Positions 13,401-21,169 of a stretch of 64,000 nucleotides of DNA are shown here, in pieces; within the stretch, counting starts at the first letter, position 1; every line of letters begins with the position of its first letter. Source of the DNA: Bubalus kerabau (Eukaryota > Chordata > Mammalia > Artiodactyla > Bovidae). The notes beneath the pieces are model-generated. The model was not told the origin of the DNA. It searched no databases and worked only from the letters and a program-made list of their open reading frames with translations. The translations under genes were made by a program, and so were the position numbers. The stretch spans positions 49,841,001-49,905,000 of the forward strand of contig NC_073627.1 of assembly GCF_029407905.1 (NCBI RefSeq), read 5' to 3'.

Positions 13401-15724
13401 GGTTTTTTGTACATAGGTCTGTCTGACACTGAAGCCCATGCAATTGATCATATACAGAAACACATACAGACATACCAACACGACGCACTTTGCATATATA
13501 TTTATGCATATATGGACCACACCTATTGCACATTTCCAGAGTTCTTCATGCTTTTAAAAATATCCCTTGTTCTCAGAGGTAACAAAAAAAGTCTCCTCCC
13601 TTCAATTATGTTAAATAGACGGAAAGAGACTCAGTCTGCTAGATATTATGTTTCCCAAGCACACCCCTAGATGAAATTCTCTCCATCTGGGGCCACCACA
13701 GGCTTGGGCGGCAGTGATACAGTCTCTATTCTCCTGCCAAGGATTGCCCGGGACCTGGACTTGGGAGGAGGTGGGGTGGGACTCTTAACAAGACTTGGCT
13801 TGGTCCACGGAAGCCTTCTCCTGGGGCCAGAAGGACTCTGCACTTGATGTTGTAAGACACTAAAGTCAGAGAAATAAAGTGATTCTCGAATGTGCAAAAG
13901 CAGAGAGCACAGAGCAAGAGACCAGTGCTTAGAAGGGGAGGGAGTGAAGGAGTTGGAGAGAGGACCCTCATGGATACGGGGCCATTTCCAAATATTTCAG
14001 AGCAGTGATGGGAGCCGGCTGGTGGAAGGCAGAGCAGTTCGGAGATGGCCCTCCTCATTCTGCAGGGTTCTTATGTTTGGAGATTCTCCCTCTTCTAGGG
14101 GAGGGGAGTGGGGATACTGAGAAGCTTGCACCTGGCAGTTTCCGGGCAGGAATGATGTTATTAGAGGAGTAAGAGTCTCAGGGCAGAGTGCTGGGCTCAG
14201 TCATTTAAAACTAACTTGGATCCCTACTCCTTAAAATAGCAGAGACTTCAGTTCTAATCCAGGGCAGAGATAAAAACACAGACAGAGATGCTTCTATGGG
14301 GAAGAAAGAAATGAAACTGATATATATTATTACAATCATCTTTATCTAGACGATAGATGCCCCAAATTTATCTCCACCTCCACTTCACAAAACGTTCCCC
14401 TTGTCCCACCCACACCAATCAGTTGAGTCCAAGGGAGGAAAAATGAGATGGGAAATCTTTAAGGGTCACTTCCACCTCCCCACCCACCTTTCTCAAGTTC
14501 AGCCCTGAAGCATTGTTTAAAGCTCCTTAGAAACAACTCAAGAGTATGCTACTCTTGGGGCGTCCCTGGTGGCTCAGGGGTAAAGAATCTGCCTGCCAAG
14601 GCAGGAGACATGGGTTCCATCACTGATCCAGGAAGATCCCTCATGCATGGGAGCAACTAAAGCCCCTGTGGCACAACTACTGAGCCTGAGCTCTAGCGCC
14701 TGGGAACCAAGCAACTACTGGAGCTCTCTGCACCCCTCCGCTCTCTAGATCCTGTGCTCAGCAACAGGAGAAGCCAAGGCAATGAGGAGAAGCCCGCACA
14801 CGACAACTAGAGAGTAGCCCCCGCTCCCCAAAACTAGAGAAAAGCCCGGCTCAGCAAGGAAAACCCAGGGAAAGAAGACCCAGCCAAAAACAAATAAAAA
14901 ATTATTGTTATTATTTTAAAAAAGAATATGCTACTTTGGGGAATTCTGCCATGGTCCAGTGTTAGGACTCCATGCTTTCACTGTCAAGGGCTGAGGTTCA
15001 ACCTTTAGTCGAGGAACTTAGATCCCACATGCCTGGCAAGGAAAAAAAAAAAAAAGAGTGTGCTCCTCTTACCCATTTTAGAGATGGGAAACTAGTTCTG
15101 AGCTTGGGCGCTCACCTGTCTCAGCTGGTCAGCGGCAGCACCAGCCCAGGGAGCCAGAGCTTTTCCCCGTGTCGGGGCCAGCCAGCGGTACCCTCTCCCC
15201 ACCAATCCGGGAGTCTCAGGGAGCGTCTGACTCGGGAGGGCTCTGGGCGTCGGATGAATGAACTGCTAAGTCTCCCCAGCCTAGGCAGTGAGGGACAGTG
15301 GCTGCGCCCCAAACTAGGGTGTGGGAGTCCCCTCTCCCTCAGTTCTTTCCTGTCTATCCCATTTTATCGCTGACCCCTTCCCCGTGTCCTGGGAACCCGG
15401 TGCGGATCCGCGTGTCCGTGTGGTTCCAGCCCCGGCTTGCGGGCTCAGGATGGGGTGGGAGGGAAGAGAACGCTGCTCTTCGCGTGCAGGTGTGAAGGGT
15501 GAGGAGGACAAGGGAGGGTCACGCCGACGGTCAGCGCAGATGGGGCGGCTGGGTGGCTTGACTGCAAAGTTCGGGCCGGTCCCCAGCGCGCGGACCCTCT
15601 CCACCCGGCTCTCACCGCGTACCTCCGCCTCCCGGCGCAGCTCCCGGCCTACGCGCTGGGCGTCCAGGCCGCCCCACAGCAGCAGCGGCAGGACGCGGAG
15701 CAGCAGGCCGACCCGCGCGGCCAT
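4276..15724 (-). CDS. MMP28: MMP28 (epilysin), 5' part of gene: coding exons 1-3
   Basis: Secreted zinc metalloproteinase of the matrixin family. Three minus-strand exons join in frame: 15724-15623 (residues 1-34), 4765-4686 (35-60 plus two bases of R61) and 4463-4276 (through Q123 plus one base). Together they encode a hydrophobic signal peptide (about residues 1-22), a propeptide, the cysteine switch PRCGV (C88), which by family knowledge holds the catalytic zinc in the latent enzyme, and the basic furin-type site RRKKR (115-119), which marks activation in the secretory pathway. The order and wording match human MMP28; the N-terminus after DAQ is a few residues shorter. All splice sites are GT-AG. 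The catalytic HExxH exon and the hemopexin exons were not found in 1-4275 and are expected beyond the window edge. The gene lies head-to-head with TAF15, about 14.7 kb between start codons. Confidence 0.95.
4686..4765 (-). CDS. MMP28: MMP28 exon 2 (propeptide)
   Basis: 80 nt between acceptor CCCCCAG and donor GTAAG. Translation begins AFLEKYGYLSDQGPS and ends in NAI plus AG of an arginine codon. This matches the start of the MMP28 propeptide (human AFLEKYGYLNEQ). It enters in phase 0 and leaves in phase 2, which fits exon 3. Confidence 0.95.
4960..5168 (-). repeat. CHR-type tRNA-Glu SINE
   Basis: Reverse complement of an artiodactyl tRNA-derived SINE: T/A-rich tail first, then CATGTGGGATCTAGTTCCC and the head ACTGGACCACCAGGGATGTCC. 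Confidence 0.8.
5730..5850 (-). repeat. Bov-tA SINE body (truncated)
   Basis: GTTTAGTCACTAAATCGTGTCTGAGTG..GGCAAGAATACCGGAGTGGG; the tRNA head is missing. Confidence 0.85.
5950..6135 (+). repeat. MIR SINE
   Basis: MIR-like order: GAGCTTCCATTTTTTCACCC, AGAACAGAAATAATCCCACC, AGGATTAAATACAGTA. Confidence 0.6.
6150..6890. other. MMP28 intron 1, unassigned sequence
   Basis: Unique-looking sequence. The open frames here are GC-rich and without recognised domains. No exon signal was supported. Confidence 0.5.
6891..7025 (-). repeat. ART2A/Bov-tA SINE body (truncated)
   Basis: GTGCTCAGTCGCTTCAGTCG through GGTTGCCATTGCCTCCTCCA in reverse orientation. Confidence 0.88.
7287..7506 (+). repeat. ART2A-type SINE
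   Basis: Head GGGGCTTCCCAGCTGGCGCT, body CATGGCAACCTACTCCAGTA, tail GACTTAGCATGCATGCACGC. Nearly full length. Confidence 0.92.
7510..8080. other. MMP28 intron 1, GC-rich unassigned sequence
   Basis: Long open frames occur on both strands at 7527-7964 and 7697-8065, but none resembles a known protein, and codon content looks like GC-rich chance. No feature called. Confidence 0.5.
8085..8225 (+). repeat. MIR SINE remnant
   Basis: AAGCAAGTCCTGTGCCTCTC and CTCAGTTTCCTCTTCTATAA are the MIR core in plus orientation. Confidence 0.65.
8228..8367 (+). repeat. CHR-type tRNA-Glu SINE (short)
   Basis: Head GACCTCCCTGGTGGTCCAGTG, then CACATGATGCAACGAAGACC and CAGCCAAATAAATAAATATT. Confidence 0.9.
8390..8562 (+). 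repeat. MIR SINE
   Basis: CAACTCATTAGCTGTGTGAAC, CTTAACCTTCCTGTGCCCC and AAAATGGGGTTAGGAATACT in the MIR order. Confidence 0.75.
8728..8978 (+). repeat. CHR-type tRNA-Glu SINE
   Basis: Head GGACTTCTCTGGTGGCCCACT, internal GCCACAACTACTGAGCCCGA, tail ATACAGCCAAAGAAAGAAAG. Confidence 0.92.
9200..9428 (-). repeat. ART2A-type SINE
   Basis: Reverse orientation: CTGCATGCTAAGGCGCTTCAG to GAGCCATCTGGGAAGCCC. Confidence 0.92.
9505..9628 (-). repeat. MIR SINE remnant
   Basis: GAGCATCACAATTACCTCACA followed by TTGTTACTCCCACTCTAAAAA, the reversed MIR tail and core. Confidence 0.55.
9630..9843 (-). repeat. Bov-tA SINE
   Basis: Reverse orientation: GTGCTTAGTCATTCAGTCATG through CAGCTGAGCCACCAGGGAAG. Full length. 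Confidence 0.93.
9850..10525. other. MMP28 intron 1, unassigned sequence
   Basis: Unique-looking DNA. The minus-strand open frames at 9769-10122 and 10004-10312 have no recognised product. Confidence 0.5.
10532..10672 (+). repeat. CHR-type tRNA-Glu SINE
   Basis: GGGACTTCCCTGGTGTCCAGT head and CTGGCAGAGCCAAATAAATA tail. Confidence 0.9.
10680..11440. other. MMP28 intron 1, unassigned sequence
   Basis: A 149-codon minus-strand open frame at 10630-11079 overlaps the preceding SINE and has no recognisable domain. No feature supported. Confidence 0.5.
11443..11732 (+). repeat. CHR-type tRNA-Glu SINE, long form
   Basis: GGACTTCCCTGGTGGTCCAGT head, repeated CACA/CTAGAG segments, GACCCGGTGCAGCCAAAAAT and an A-rich tail. 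Confidence 0.9.
12276..12522 (+). repeat. CHR-type tRNA-Glu SINE
   Basis: Head AACTTCCCTGGTGGTCCAGTG, TACACCACAACTAGAGAAGCC, tail CCCAGTGCAGCCAAAATAAA. Confidence 0.92.
12590..12800 (+). mobile_element. Probable MaLR (MLT1-type) LTR remnant
   Basis: GAGACCACGTGGATAGGCCC, CACGGAGAGGAACTGAGG and GCCTTCAGATGGTTCC follow the order of the internal part of MLT1-type LTRs as I know them. Diverged and without coding content; the family call is tentative. Confidence 0.45.
13022..13205 (+). repeat. Bov-tA SINE (diverged)
   Basis: TTCCCTGGTGGTTCAGATGGT head, GGGAATGGCAACCCACTC body, internal scrambling after 13130. Confidence 0.85.
13240..13435 (-). repeat. MIR SINE
   Basis: Reversed MIR: CATACTAGGCACTGTGCTGAG, CATTATCTCATGAAACCAC, CATTATACAGAAAAGAAAAC. 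Confidence 0.75.
13440..14555. other. MMP28 intron 1, unassigned sequence
   Basis: No exon or repeat family recognised with confidence. Open frames at 13667-14120 on both strands show no known domain. Confidence 0.5.
14560..14915 (+). repeat. CHR-type tRNA-Glu SINE, long form
   Basis: GGGGCGTCCCTGGTGGCTCAG head, CACAACTACTGAGCCTGAGC, CGACAACTAGAGAGTAGCCC, tail GACCCAGCCAAAAACAAATA. Confidence 0.9.
14938..15057 (+). repeat. CHR-type tRNA-Glu SINE (short)
   Basis: GGGGAATTCTGCCATGGTCCA head, AGATCCCACATGCCTGGCAA, then an A-run. It directly follows another SINE of the same class. Confidence 0.8.
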
Positions 15725-16150
15725 GTAGCCGCCGCCCCTGCGCAGGGCACCGGGCACGCGGCGTGGGGCAGCCGGCCGTCGGTCCGCCGCGCCCGGGCCT
15801 CCGCGGACGCTCCAGCGCTGCGCCGGCCCAGCGCCGAGGGGAAGGTCGCAGGGGCTCGCTTGTGTCCCGGCTCCGAGCGCCGGGAGGTTCCTCCGCGGCG
15901 CTTCGTCGCGAGCCGGCTTCGAGATCTTCCAGCCCTGCAGTGCCTGCCCACGGATCCGAGGGCTCCGGACCTGGAGGCGAGGGAGGGAGGAAAGGGGGGC
16001 GGGACCCCGGCACTCAGGCTCCACCCACCCGGCTCGCCGCCTGGAAAGCGCTGTTGTGTTAACAGGCGCCTCTTCCGCAGGCGGCTTGGCCTCGCCCCGC
16101 GCGGATCCGGATCTCTCTGCCGAGGGCAGGGGAGGAAACGTCTTCTCCTG
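15380..16150 (-). promoter_or_regulatory. MMP28 CpG-rich promoter and 5' UTR
   Basis: The stretch around MMP28 exon 1 is strongly GC- and CpG-rich, unlike the flanking SINE-rich DNA, and contains runs of GGGCGG-like boxes near 15980-16000. No TATA box is obvious upstream of the ATG. The transcription start cannot be fixed from sequence alone. The boundaries are estimates by eye. Confidence 0.7.
15623..15724 (-). CDS. MMP28: MMP28 exon 1 (coding part)
   Basis: The ATG at 15724-15722 opens a peptide starting MAARVGLLLRVLPLLLWGG, a signal peptide closely resembling human MMP28. The exon ends after the codons for LRREAE, followed by donor GTACGC at 15622-15617 (phase 0). The base at -3 is T and +4 is G, a middling Kozak context. 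The reading frame is open upstream to 16180, but the homology begins at this ATG, so it is the chosen start. Confidence 0.95.
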
Positions 16151-16281
16151 GCGGTTGTGGCTACCTAAGACTTTGAGCAAGAGGGATTCTGACCTACTCG
16201 AGGGTCATCGATTGTTTCAACTGGGCCGACGGGGACGGAGGCCCTGGAGTATGAGAGAAGGAGCCCTGGGCTGGGATCAGT

Positions 16282-16378
16282 TCGGTTCAGTCGCTCAGTC
16301 GTGTCCGACTCTTTGTGACCCCGTGGACTGCAGCACCCCAGGCCTCCCTGTCCATCACCAACTCCCGGAGTTTAAGAC
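16282..16378 (-). mobile_element. BovB LINE 3' end fragment
   Basis: TTCAGTCGCTCAGTCGTGTCC and GTCCATCACCAACTCCCGGAG are the reverse complement of the BovB (RTE) 3' terminus. Confidence 0.88.
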
Positions 16379-16379
16379 T

Positions 16380-16545
16380 TGAATTTGAGGAATCCTGCCT
16401 CAGCCACCACCAGCTTGCTGTGTGGTCTTGGGCAAGTCACTCACCCTCTCTGAACCTATTTTTTTTCCTCACCAGTAAATGAAGACAATAAGAATAGCGA
16501 CGTGATGTGATAATAAAGAGCATTTAATGAGAGAACAATGCCTGT
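16380..16545 (+). repeat. MIR SINE
   Basis: CTTGGGCAAGTCACTCACCC, CTCTGAACCTATT and ACCAGTAAATGAAGACAATA are the MIR core. Confidence 0.8.
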
Positions 16546-16875
16546 AGATAACGGAGCAGCGTACCTGGCATCATGAAGTCCACGTTTTATAAATGGGAGG
16601 CTGCAGCTTACGACTTTGTGACTGCAGAAGTCCGTTTTCTCCTTAGTAAGATGAGAGTGAATGATATTTAGTTTGCAAAGTCGCCTGAAGATCTAGAAAA
16701 TGTGTAAAGTGCCTAGCTGAATATATCCCACACAATCACAGTAAGGGTTGAGAAATGATTTACGTGAAAAGCTTAGTCAAATTCGTAGTAAGCCAAAGTA
16801 AACTGGTTTTATTATCTGCCTTAGTGACTGCGGACAGGTTACTATCTCTCTTCCAGGTTCAGTTTGCTAACCTGT
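16546..16875. other. Intergenic sequence upstream of MMP28, unassigned
   Basis: No gene or clear repeat recognised. The segment has MIR-like wording near 16845-16880 only. Confidence 0.45.
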
Positions 16876-16877
16876 AA

Positions 16878-17134
16878 ACTCCAGTACTTTGGCCACCTCA
16901 TGGGAAGAGTTGACTCATTGGAAAAGACTCTGATGCTGGGAGGGATTGGGGGCAGGAGGAGAAAGGGATGACAGAGGATGAGATGGTTGGATGGCATCAC
17001 TGACTCTATGGACTTGAGTCTGAGTGAACTCCAGGAGTTGGTGATGGACAGGGAGGCCTGGCGTGCTGGGATTCATGGGGTCACAAAGAGTCGGACACAA
17101 CTGAGCTACTGAACTGAACTGAACTGAACTGAAA
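16878..17134 (+). mobile_element. BovB LINE 3' end fragment
   Basis: CTTTGGCCACCTCATGGGAAG, GATGGCATCACTGACTC and a terminal CTGAA microsatellite-like tail at 17102-17134, the BovB 3' terminus in plus orientation. Confidence 0.92.
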
Positions 17135-17590
17135 AGTAAAAAGTCTAGTCAAAGCTATGGTTTTTCCAGTAGTCATGTATGGGTGTGAGAGTTGAACCAT
17201 AAAGAAGGCTGAGGGCAGAAGAATTAATGCATTTGAACTGTGGTGTTGGAGAAGACTCTTGGGAGTCCTTTGGACTGCAAGGAGATCAAACCAGTCAATC
17301 CTAAATGAAATCAGTCCTGAATATTCATTGGAAGGACTGAAGCTCCAATACTTTGGCCACCTGACGCAAAGAACTGACTCACTGGAAAAGACCCTGATGC
17401 TGGGAAAGAGTGAAGGCAGGAGGAGAAGGAGACCACAGAGGATGAGATGGTTGGATGGCATCACTGACTGGATGGACATGATTTTGAGCAAGCCCCGGGA
17501 GTTGGTGAAGGACAGGGAAGCCTGACCTGTTGCAGCCCATGGGGTCGCAAAGAGTCGGTCATGACTGAGCGACTGAACTGAACTGAAAAA
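17135..17590 (+). mobile_element. BovB LINE 3' end fragment, second copy
   Basis: Starts inside the reverse transcriptase C-terminal region (GTAGTCATGTATGGGTGTGAG) and runs to ACTGAGCGACTGAACTGAAC. Abuts the previous BovB tail head-to-tail. 5'-truncated and interrupted by stop codons. Confidence 0.92.
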
Positions 17591-17779
17591 GCAAATGGCA
17601 CAATTATACCACTGGAGGGTTGATGTGGGGTTTAGATGAGTTAATGTGTGTAAAGGTAATTTGGAATCTCTTAAGATCTAAGCAAATGTAACTCAAGTGC
17701 TCTTATCCTAAGGTTTAGGGACTCAGCACACAAGATATTTTTGTATTGTTTAGAAAGAGGTGGTGGGGTGGGAGGGGGT

Positions 17780-18713
17780 GGGAATTCCCTGGTGGCTCAG
17801 ATGGTAAAGAATCTGCTTGGAATGCAGGAGACTCAGGTTTGATCCCTGGGTTGAGAAGATCCCGTGAAGGGAATGGCTACCCACTCCAGTAAAAATTCTT
17901 GCTTGGAGAATTCCATGGGCAGAGGAGTCTGGCAAGCTCAGTTCAGTTCAGTTCAGTCGCTCAGTCGTGTCCGACTCTTTGAGACCCCGTGAATCCCAGC
18001 ACGCCAGGCCTCCCTGTCCATCACCAACTCCCGGAGTTCACTCAGACTCACGTCCATCGAGTCAGTGATGCCATCCAGCCATCTCATCCTCTGTCATCCC
18101 CTTCTCCTCCTGCCCCCAATCCCTCCCAGCATCAGAGACTTTTCCAATTAGTCAACTCTTCGCATGAGGTGGCCAAAATACTGGAGTTTCAGCTTTAGCA
18201 TCATTCCTTCCAAAGAAATCCCAGGGCTGATCTCCTTCAGAATGGACTGGTTGGATCTCCTTGCAGTCCAAGGGACTCTCAAGAGTCTTCTCCAACACCA
18301 CAGTTCAAAAGCATCAATTCTTCGGCACTCAGCTTTCTTCACAGTCCAACTCTCACATCCATACATGACCACAGGAAAAACCATAGCCTTGACTAGATGG
18401 ACCTTTGTTGGCAAAGTAATGTCTCTGCTTTTGAATATGCTATCTAGGTTGATCATAACTTTCCTTCCAAGGAGTAAGCGTCTTTTAATTTCATGGCTGC
18501 AATCACCATCTGCAGTGATTTTGGAGCCCCCCAAAATAAAGTCTGACACTGTTTCCACTGTTTCCCCATCTATTTCCCATGAAGTGATGGGACCAGATGC
18601 CATGATCTTCGTTTTCTGAATGTTGAGCTTTAAGCCAACTTTTTCACTCTCCTCTTTCACTTTCAGGGTCCAGGCAATTACAAAGAGTCGGACATGACTG
18701 AGCAACTAACACG
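17780..18713 (+). repeat. Bov-tA SINE split by BovB insertion
   Basis: The head and body (17780-17940) break after GGCAAGCTCA. The remainder (18666-18713, AAAGAGTCGGACATGACTGAG) resumes after an inverted BovB copy. The SINE therefore predates the BovB insertion. Confidence 0.85.
17940..18665 (-). mobile_element. BovB LINE 3' end inserted in a SINE
   Basis: About 725 bp of the BovB 3' end in minus orientation. The minus-strand frame at 18148-18705 reads as the C-terminal part of the RTE reverse transcriptase (KTKIMASGPITSW, MYGCESWTVKKA, SNQSILKEISP). It is 5'-truncated, without the endonuclease or catalytic RT motifs, so it cannot mobilise itself. Confidence 0.95.
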
Positions 18714-18780
18714 TTGAATTTAGAAAAAGAGGCCACTTGGATGGAAGGATTCTTGAATTTCCTTCAGTTGACTTAGAAAC

Positions 18781-19045
18781 GGAGAGGGCGATGGCAGCCC
18801 ACTCCAGTACTCTTGCTTGGAGAATCCCATGGATGGAGGAGCCTGGTAGGCTGCAGTCCATGGGTTCGCTAAGAGTCAGACACGACTGAGTGACTTTCAC
18901 TTTTCACTTTCATGTATTGGAGAAGGAAATGGCAACCCACTCCAGTGTTCTTGCCTGGAGAATCCCAGGGACGGGGGAGCCTGGTGGGCTGCCGTCTATG
19001 GGGTCACACAGAGTCGGACATGACTGAAGCGACTTAGCCGCAGAC
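18781..19045 (+). repeat. BOV-A2 dimeric SINE
   Basis: Two Bov-A monomers: GGAGAGGGCGATGGCAGCCC.. and TTGGAGAAGGAAATGGCAACC.., ending GAAGCGACTTAGCCGCAG. Confidence 0.94.
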
Positions 19046-19077
19046 TTAGAAACAGGAGTTCTTGTGGGCGACTCTTT

Positions 19078-19215
19078 GGAAATTGGCCCCGCCCACCTCC
19101 CAACCAGCCAATGAAGAAGGGGCACTGATTCTGGGCGAACCAATTAGAAGCAAGAGTTCCTCTGGGTAGATCAGTAAAAAAAAAAGCGCCCTTCAGTGGC
19201 TCACAGTTCCGTGAG
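19078..19215. promoter_or_regulatory. Promoter-like block: CCAAT boxes plus GC box
   Basis: ATTGG at 19082-19086 (CCAAT on the minus strand), CCCCGCCC at 19087-19094, CCAAT at 19108-19112 and CCAAT at 19140-19144 cluster within 65 bp, in a short segment not covered by recognised repeats. NF-Y binds CCAAT and SP-type factors bind GC boxes, by general knowledge. No gene downstream was identified; the open frame at 19237-19461 has no recognised domain. Confidence 0.4.
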
Positions 19216-19504
19216 ACGGCCCTGTGAGGCTAAGAGTTGAGGATGGATTTCTTTGCTCACTCTTGGCCGGTGCCCTTGTGCACATCTGTAAGGAGCATAC
19301 CTACCTGGAACGGAGATGGTGGACAAAGGCCTGGGTCTTACCCTCAGAGAGCAGGCAGCCTGAAGCCAATGTCCTCTGCTAATGAAAGAACAGAGAACAG
19401 ATTAAGGCAAAGTCCTGGGGTGAACCTGGGGGAGGAAGATTCTGGAGGGTTCAGAATTTAGAAGGGTTGTTAAATCTAGAAGGGTAGCTTGAGTATCAGA
19501 TTAA

Positions 19505-19890
19505 CAAGTCATTTTTTGTTTCTTTTTTAAAATATTTATTTTTAATAGAAGGATAATTGCTTTACAATATTGTGTTGGTTTCTGCCATACATTAATATGA
19601 ATCGGCCTTAGGTATATATATGTCCCCCCCCTCTTGAACCTCCCTCCCACTTCCCATCCCATCCTATTCCTCTGATTGTCATAGAGCACCGATTTGAGCT
19701 CCCTCAGTCATATAGCAAATTCCCACTGGCTACCTATTTTACATATGGTAATGTATATGTTTCCATGCTACTCTCTGTTCATCTCACCCTCACCTTCCTC
19801 CACTGTGTCCACAAGTCTTTTTTCTATGTCTGCATCTTCATTGCTGCCCTGAAAATGGATTCATCAGTACCATTGTTCTAGATCTCATAC
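19505..19890 (-). mobile_element. L1 LINE 3' end
   Basis: Reverse complement of the bovine L1 3' UTR: TTGCTTTACAATATTGTGTTG, CACTGTGTCCACAAGTC and CCTGAAAATGGATTCATCAG-like wording. Confidence 0.85.
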
Positions 19891-19908
19891 ACACACACAC
19901 ACACACGT
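19888..19908. repeat. (CA)n microsatellite
   Basis: Run of ACACAC repeats immediately after the L1 fragment. Confidence 0.95.
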
Positions 19909-19927
19909 TAATATACGATATTTGAGC

Positions 19928-20130
19928 GCTTCCCCAGTGGCTCATTGGTAAAAAAAACTGCCTACAATGTAGGAGATAGGGTTTCAATCCGTGGGTCAGG
20001 AAGATCCGCTGGAGAAGAAAATGGCAACCTGCTTCAGTATTCTTGCCTGGGAAATGCTGTGGACAGAGGAGCTTGGCGGGCTAGAGTACATGGGGTCACA
20101 AAAGTGTTGGACAGGACGAAGTGACTAAAC
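19928..20130 (+). repeat. Bov-tA SINE (diverged)
   Basis: GCGCTTCCCCAGTGGCTCATT head, GAAAATGGCAACCTGCTTCAG body, GACAGGACGAAGTGACTAAA end. Confidence 0.88.
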
Positions 20131-20176
20131 AAAAACCACAATGATGTGTCAATGCAATATTTGGGACATATTTATA

Positions 20177-20443
20177 CTGCTGCTGCTACTGCTGCTGCTA
20201 AGTCGCTTCAGTCGTGTCCGACTCCGTGTGACCCCATAGATGGCAGCCCACCAGGTTCCCCCGTCCCTGGGATTCTCCAGGCAAGAACACTGGAGTGGGT
20301 TGCCATTTCCTTCTCCAATGCATGAAAGTGAAAAGTCAAAGTGAAGTCGCTCAGTCGTGTCTGACTCTTCGCGACCCCATGGACTGCAGCCCACCAGGCT
20401 CCTCCATCCATGGGATTTTCCAGGCAAGAGTACTGGAGTGGGG
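20177..20443 (-). repeat. BOV-A2 dimeric SINE
   Basis: Starts with CTGCTGCTACTGCTGCTGC and contains both monomers in reverse; the last few bases of the outer monomer are missing. Confidence 0.94.
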
Positions 20444-20455
20444 AAAAGTATTAGT

Positions 20456-20513
20456 CATTTATCCGAAATTCAGGTTTAACTGGGCATCCTCTATTTTATC
20501 TGGCAATCCTAGA
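20456..20513. repeat. Short dispersed repeat shared with 1016-1070
   Basis: Shares GAAATTCA, CTGGGCATCCT and TTTTATCTGGCAA with 1016-1070. Confidence 0.6.
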
Positions 20514-20519
20514 GTGTGT

Positions 20520-20950
20520 GTGGGAGGCAGTGTCAGAAGGTTGCAGTTATGACATGGTATATGGTGTCCTTGACCAACAGATGGACTTTGATAGACCAGA
20601 TGTAGCTTTGCTTTGGGGCAGGAAGCTCTGAGGAGCACCAGTTGATAAGGACACCAAGGGCCAAGCTGGAATCAACACCAGGTTTGCCAATTCTTTCTCT
20701 AGACAGAATGTTTGCCATCCCTTCCTCCAGCACATCCCTGGGGTTCTCCAGTCCGCTGTACTGGCAGGAGAGGAGAAGGCAGGGAGCAGCAGTTCTCTGG
20801 AGTCTGAAGGTCTGGAAGGAGACAGGCTCAACCACACGGAGAGCTGACCCTGCTTTCTCTGCATCCCAGTTTAGCCTTGGTCCAGAGACCTGAACACTGG
20901 CACCATTTCTGCATTTGGAAGTTGACTTCCTCTGCTTTCCCTTTGTATCC
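20520..20950. other. Intergenic, unassigned
   Basis: Open frames on both strands at 20533-20893 have no recognised product. No repeat family called. Confidence 0.45.
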
Positions 20951-20954
20951 TTTA

Positions 20955-21166
20955 AAAAAAATTAATATTTTTACTTATCTGGCTGTTCCAGGTCTTAGTT
21001 GCTGCATGTGGGATCTATCTTCGTTGTGGCATGTAGGATCTTTAGATGTGGCATTTGAACTCTAGTTGTGGCATGTGGATCTAATTCCCCCGACCAGGGA
21101 TTGAACATGGGCCCCCTGCATTGGGAGCATGGAGTCTTAGCTACTGGATCACCAGGGAAATCTCTC
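20955..21166 (-). repeat. CHR-type tRNA-Glu SINE
   Basis: TTGCTGCATGTGGGATCTATC, GATTGAACATGGGCCCCCTGC, then head ACTGGATCACCAGGGAAATC in reverse. Confidence 0.88.
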
Positions 21167-21169
21167 CCT

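Larger units (their letters stand above)
4766..15622 (-). other. MMP28 intron 1 (10.9 kb)
   Basis: Donor GTACGC after exon 1 and acceptor CCCCCAG before exon 2. The intron is mostly SINEs (CHR and Bov-tA types, listed separately), MIR pieces and a probable MaLR LTR. No further MMP28 exon was recognised inside it, and the open frames here follow repeats or GC-rich chance. Confidence 0.9.

Noticed and set aside
15612..16168. Several overlapping GC-rich open frames on both strands around MMP28 exon 1
   Set aside because: CpG-island composition lowers stop frequency; only the frame with the MMP28 signal peptide is supported.
17102..17134. CTGAA tandem run as an independent microsatellite
   Set aside because: It is the normal 3' terminus of BovB elements and recurs at each BovB tail here.
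18148..18705. 185-codon open frame as a possible gene
   Set aside because: It reads as the C-terminal reverse transcriptase of a 5'-truncated BovB LINE and starts inside a SINE; it is a repeat, not a host gene.
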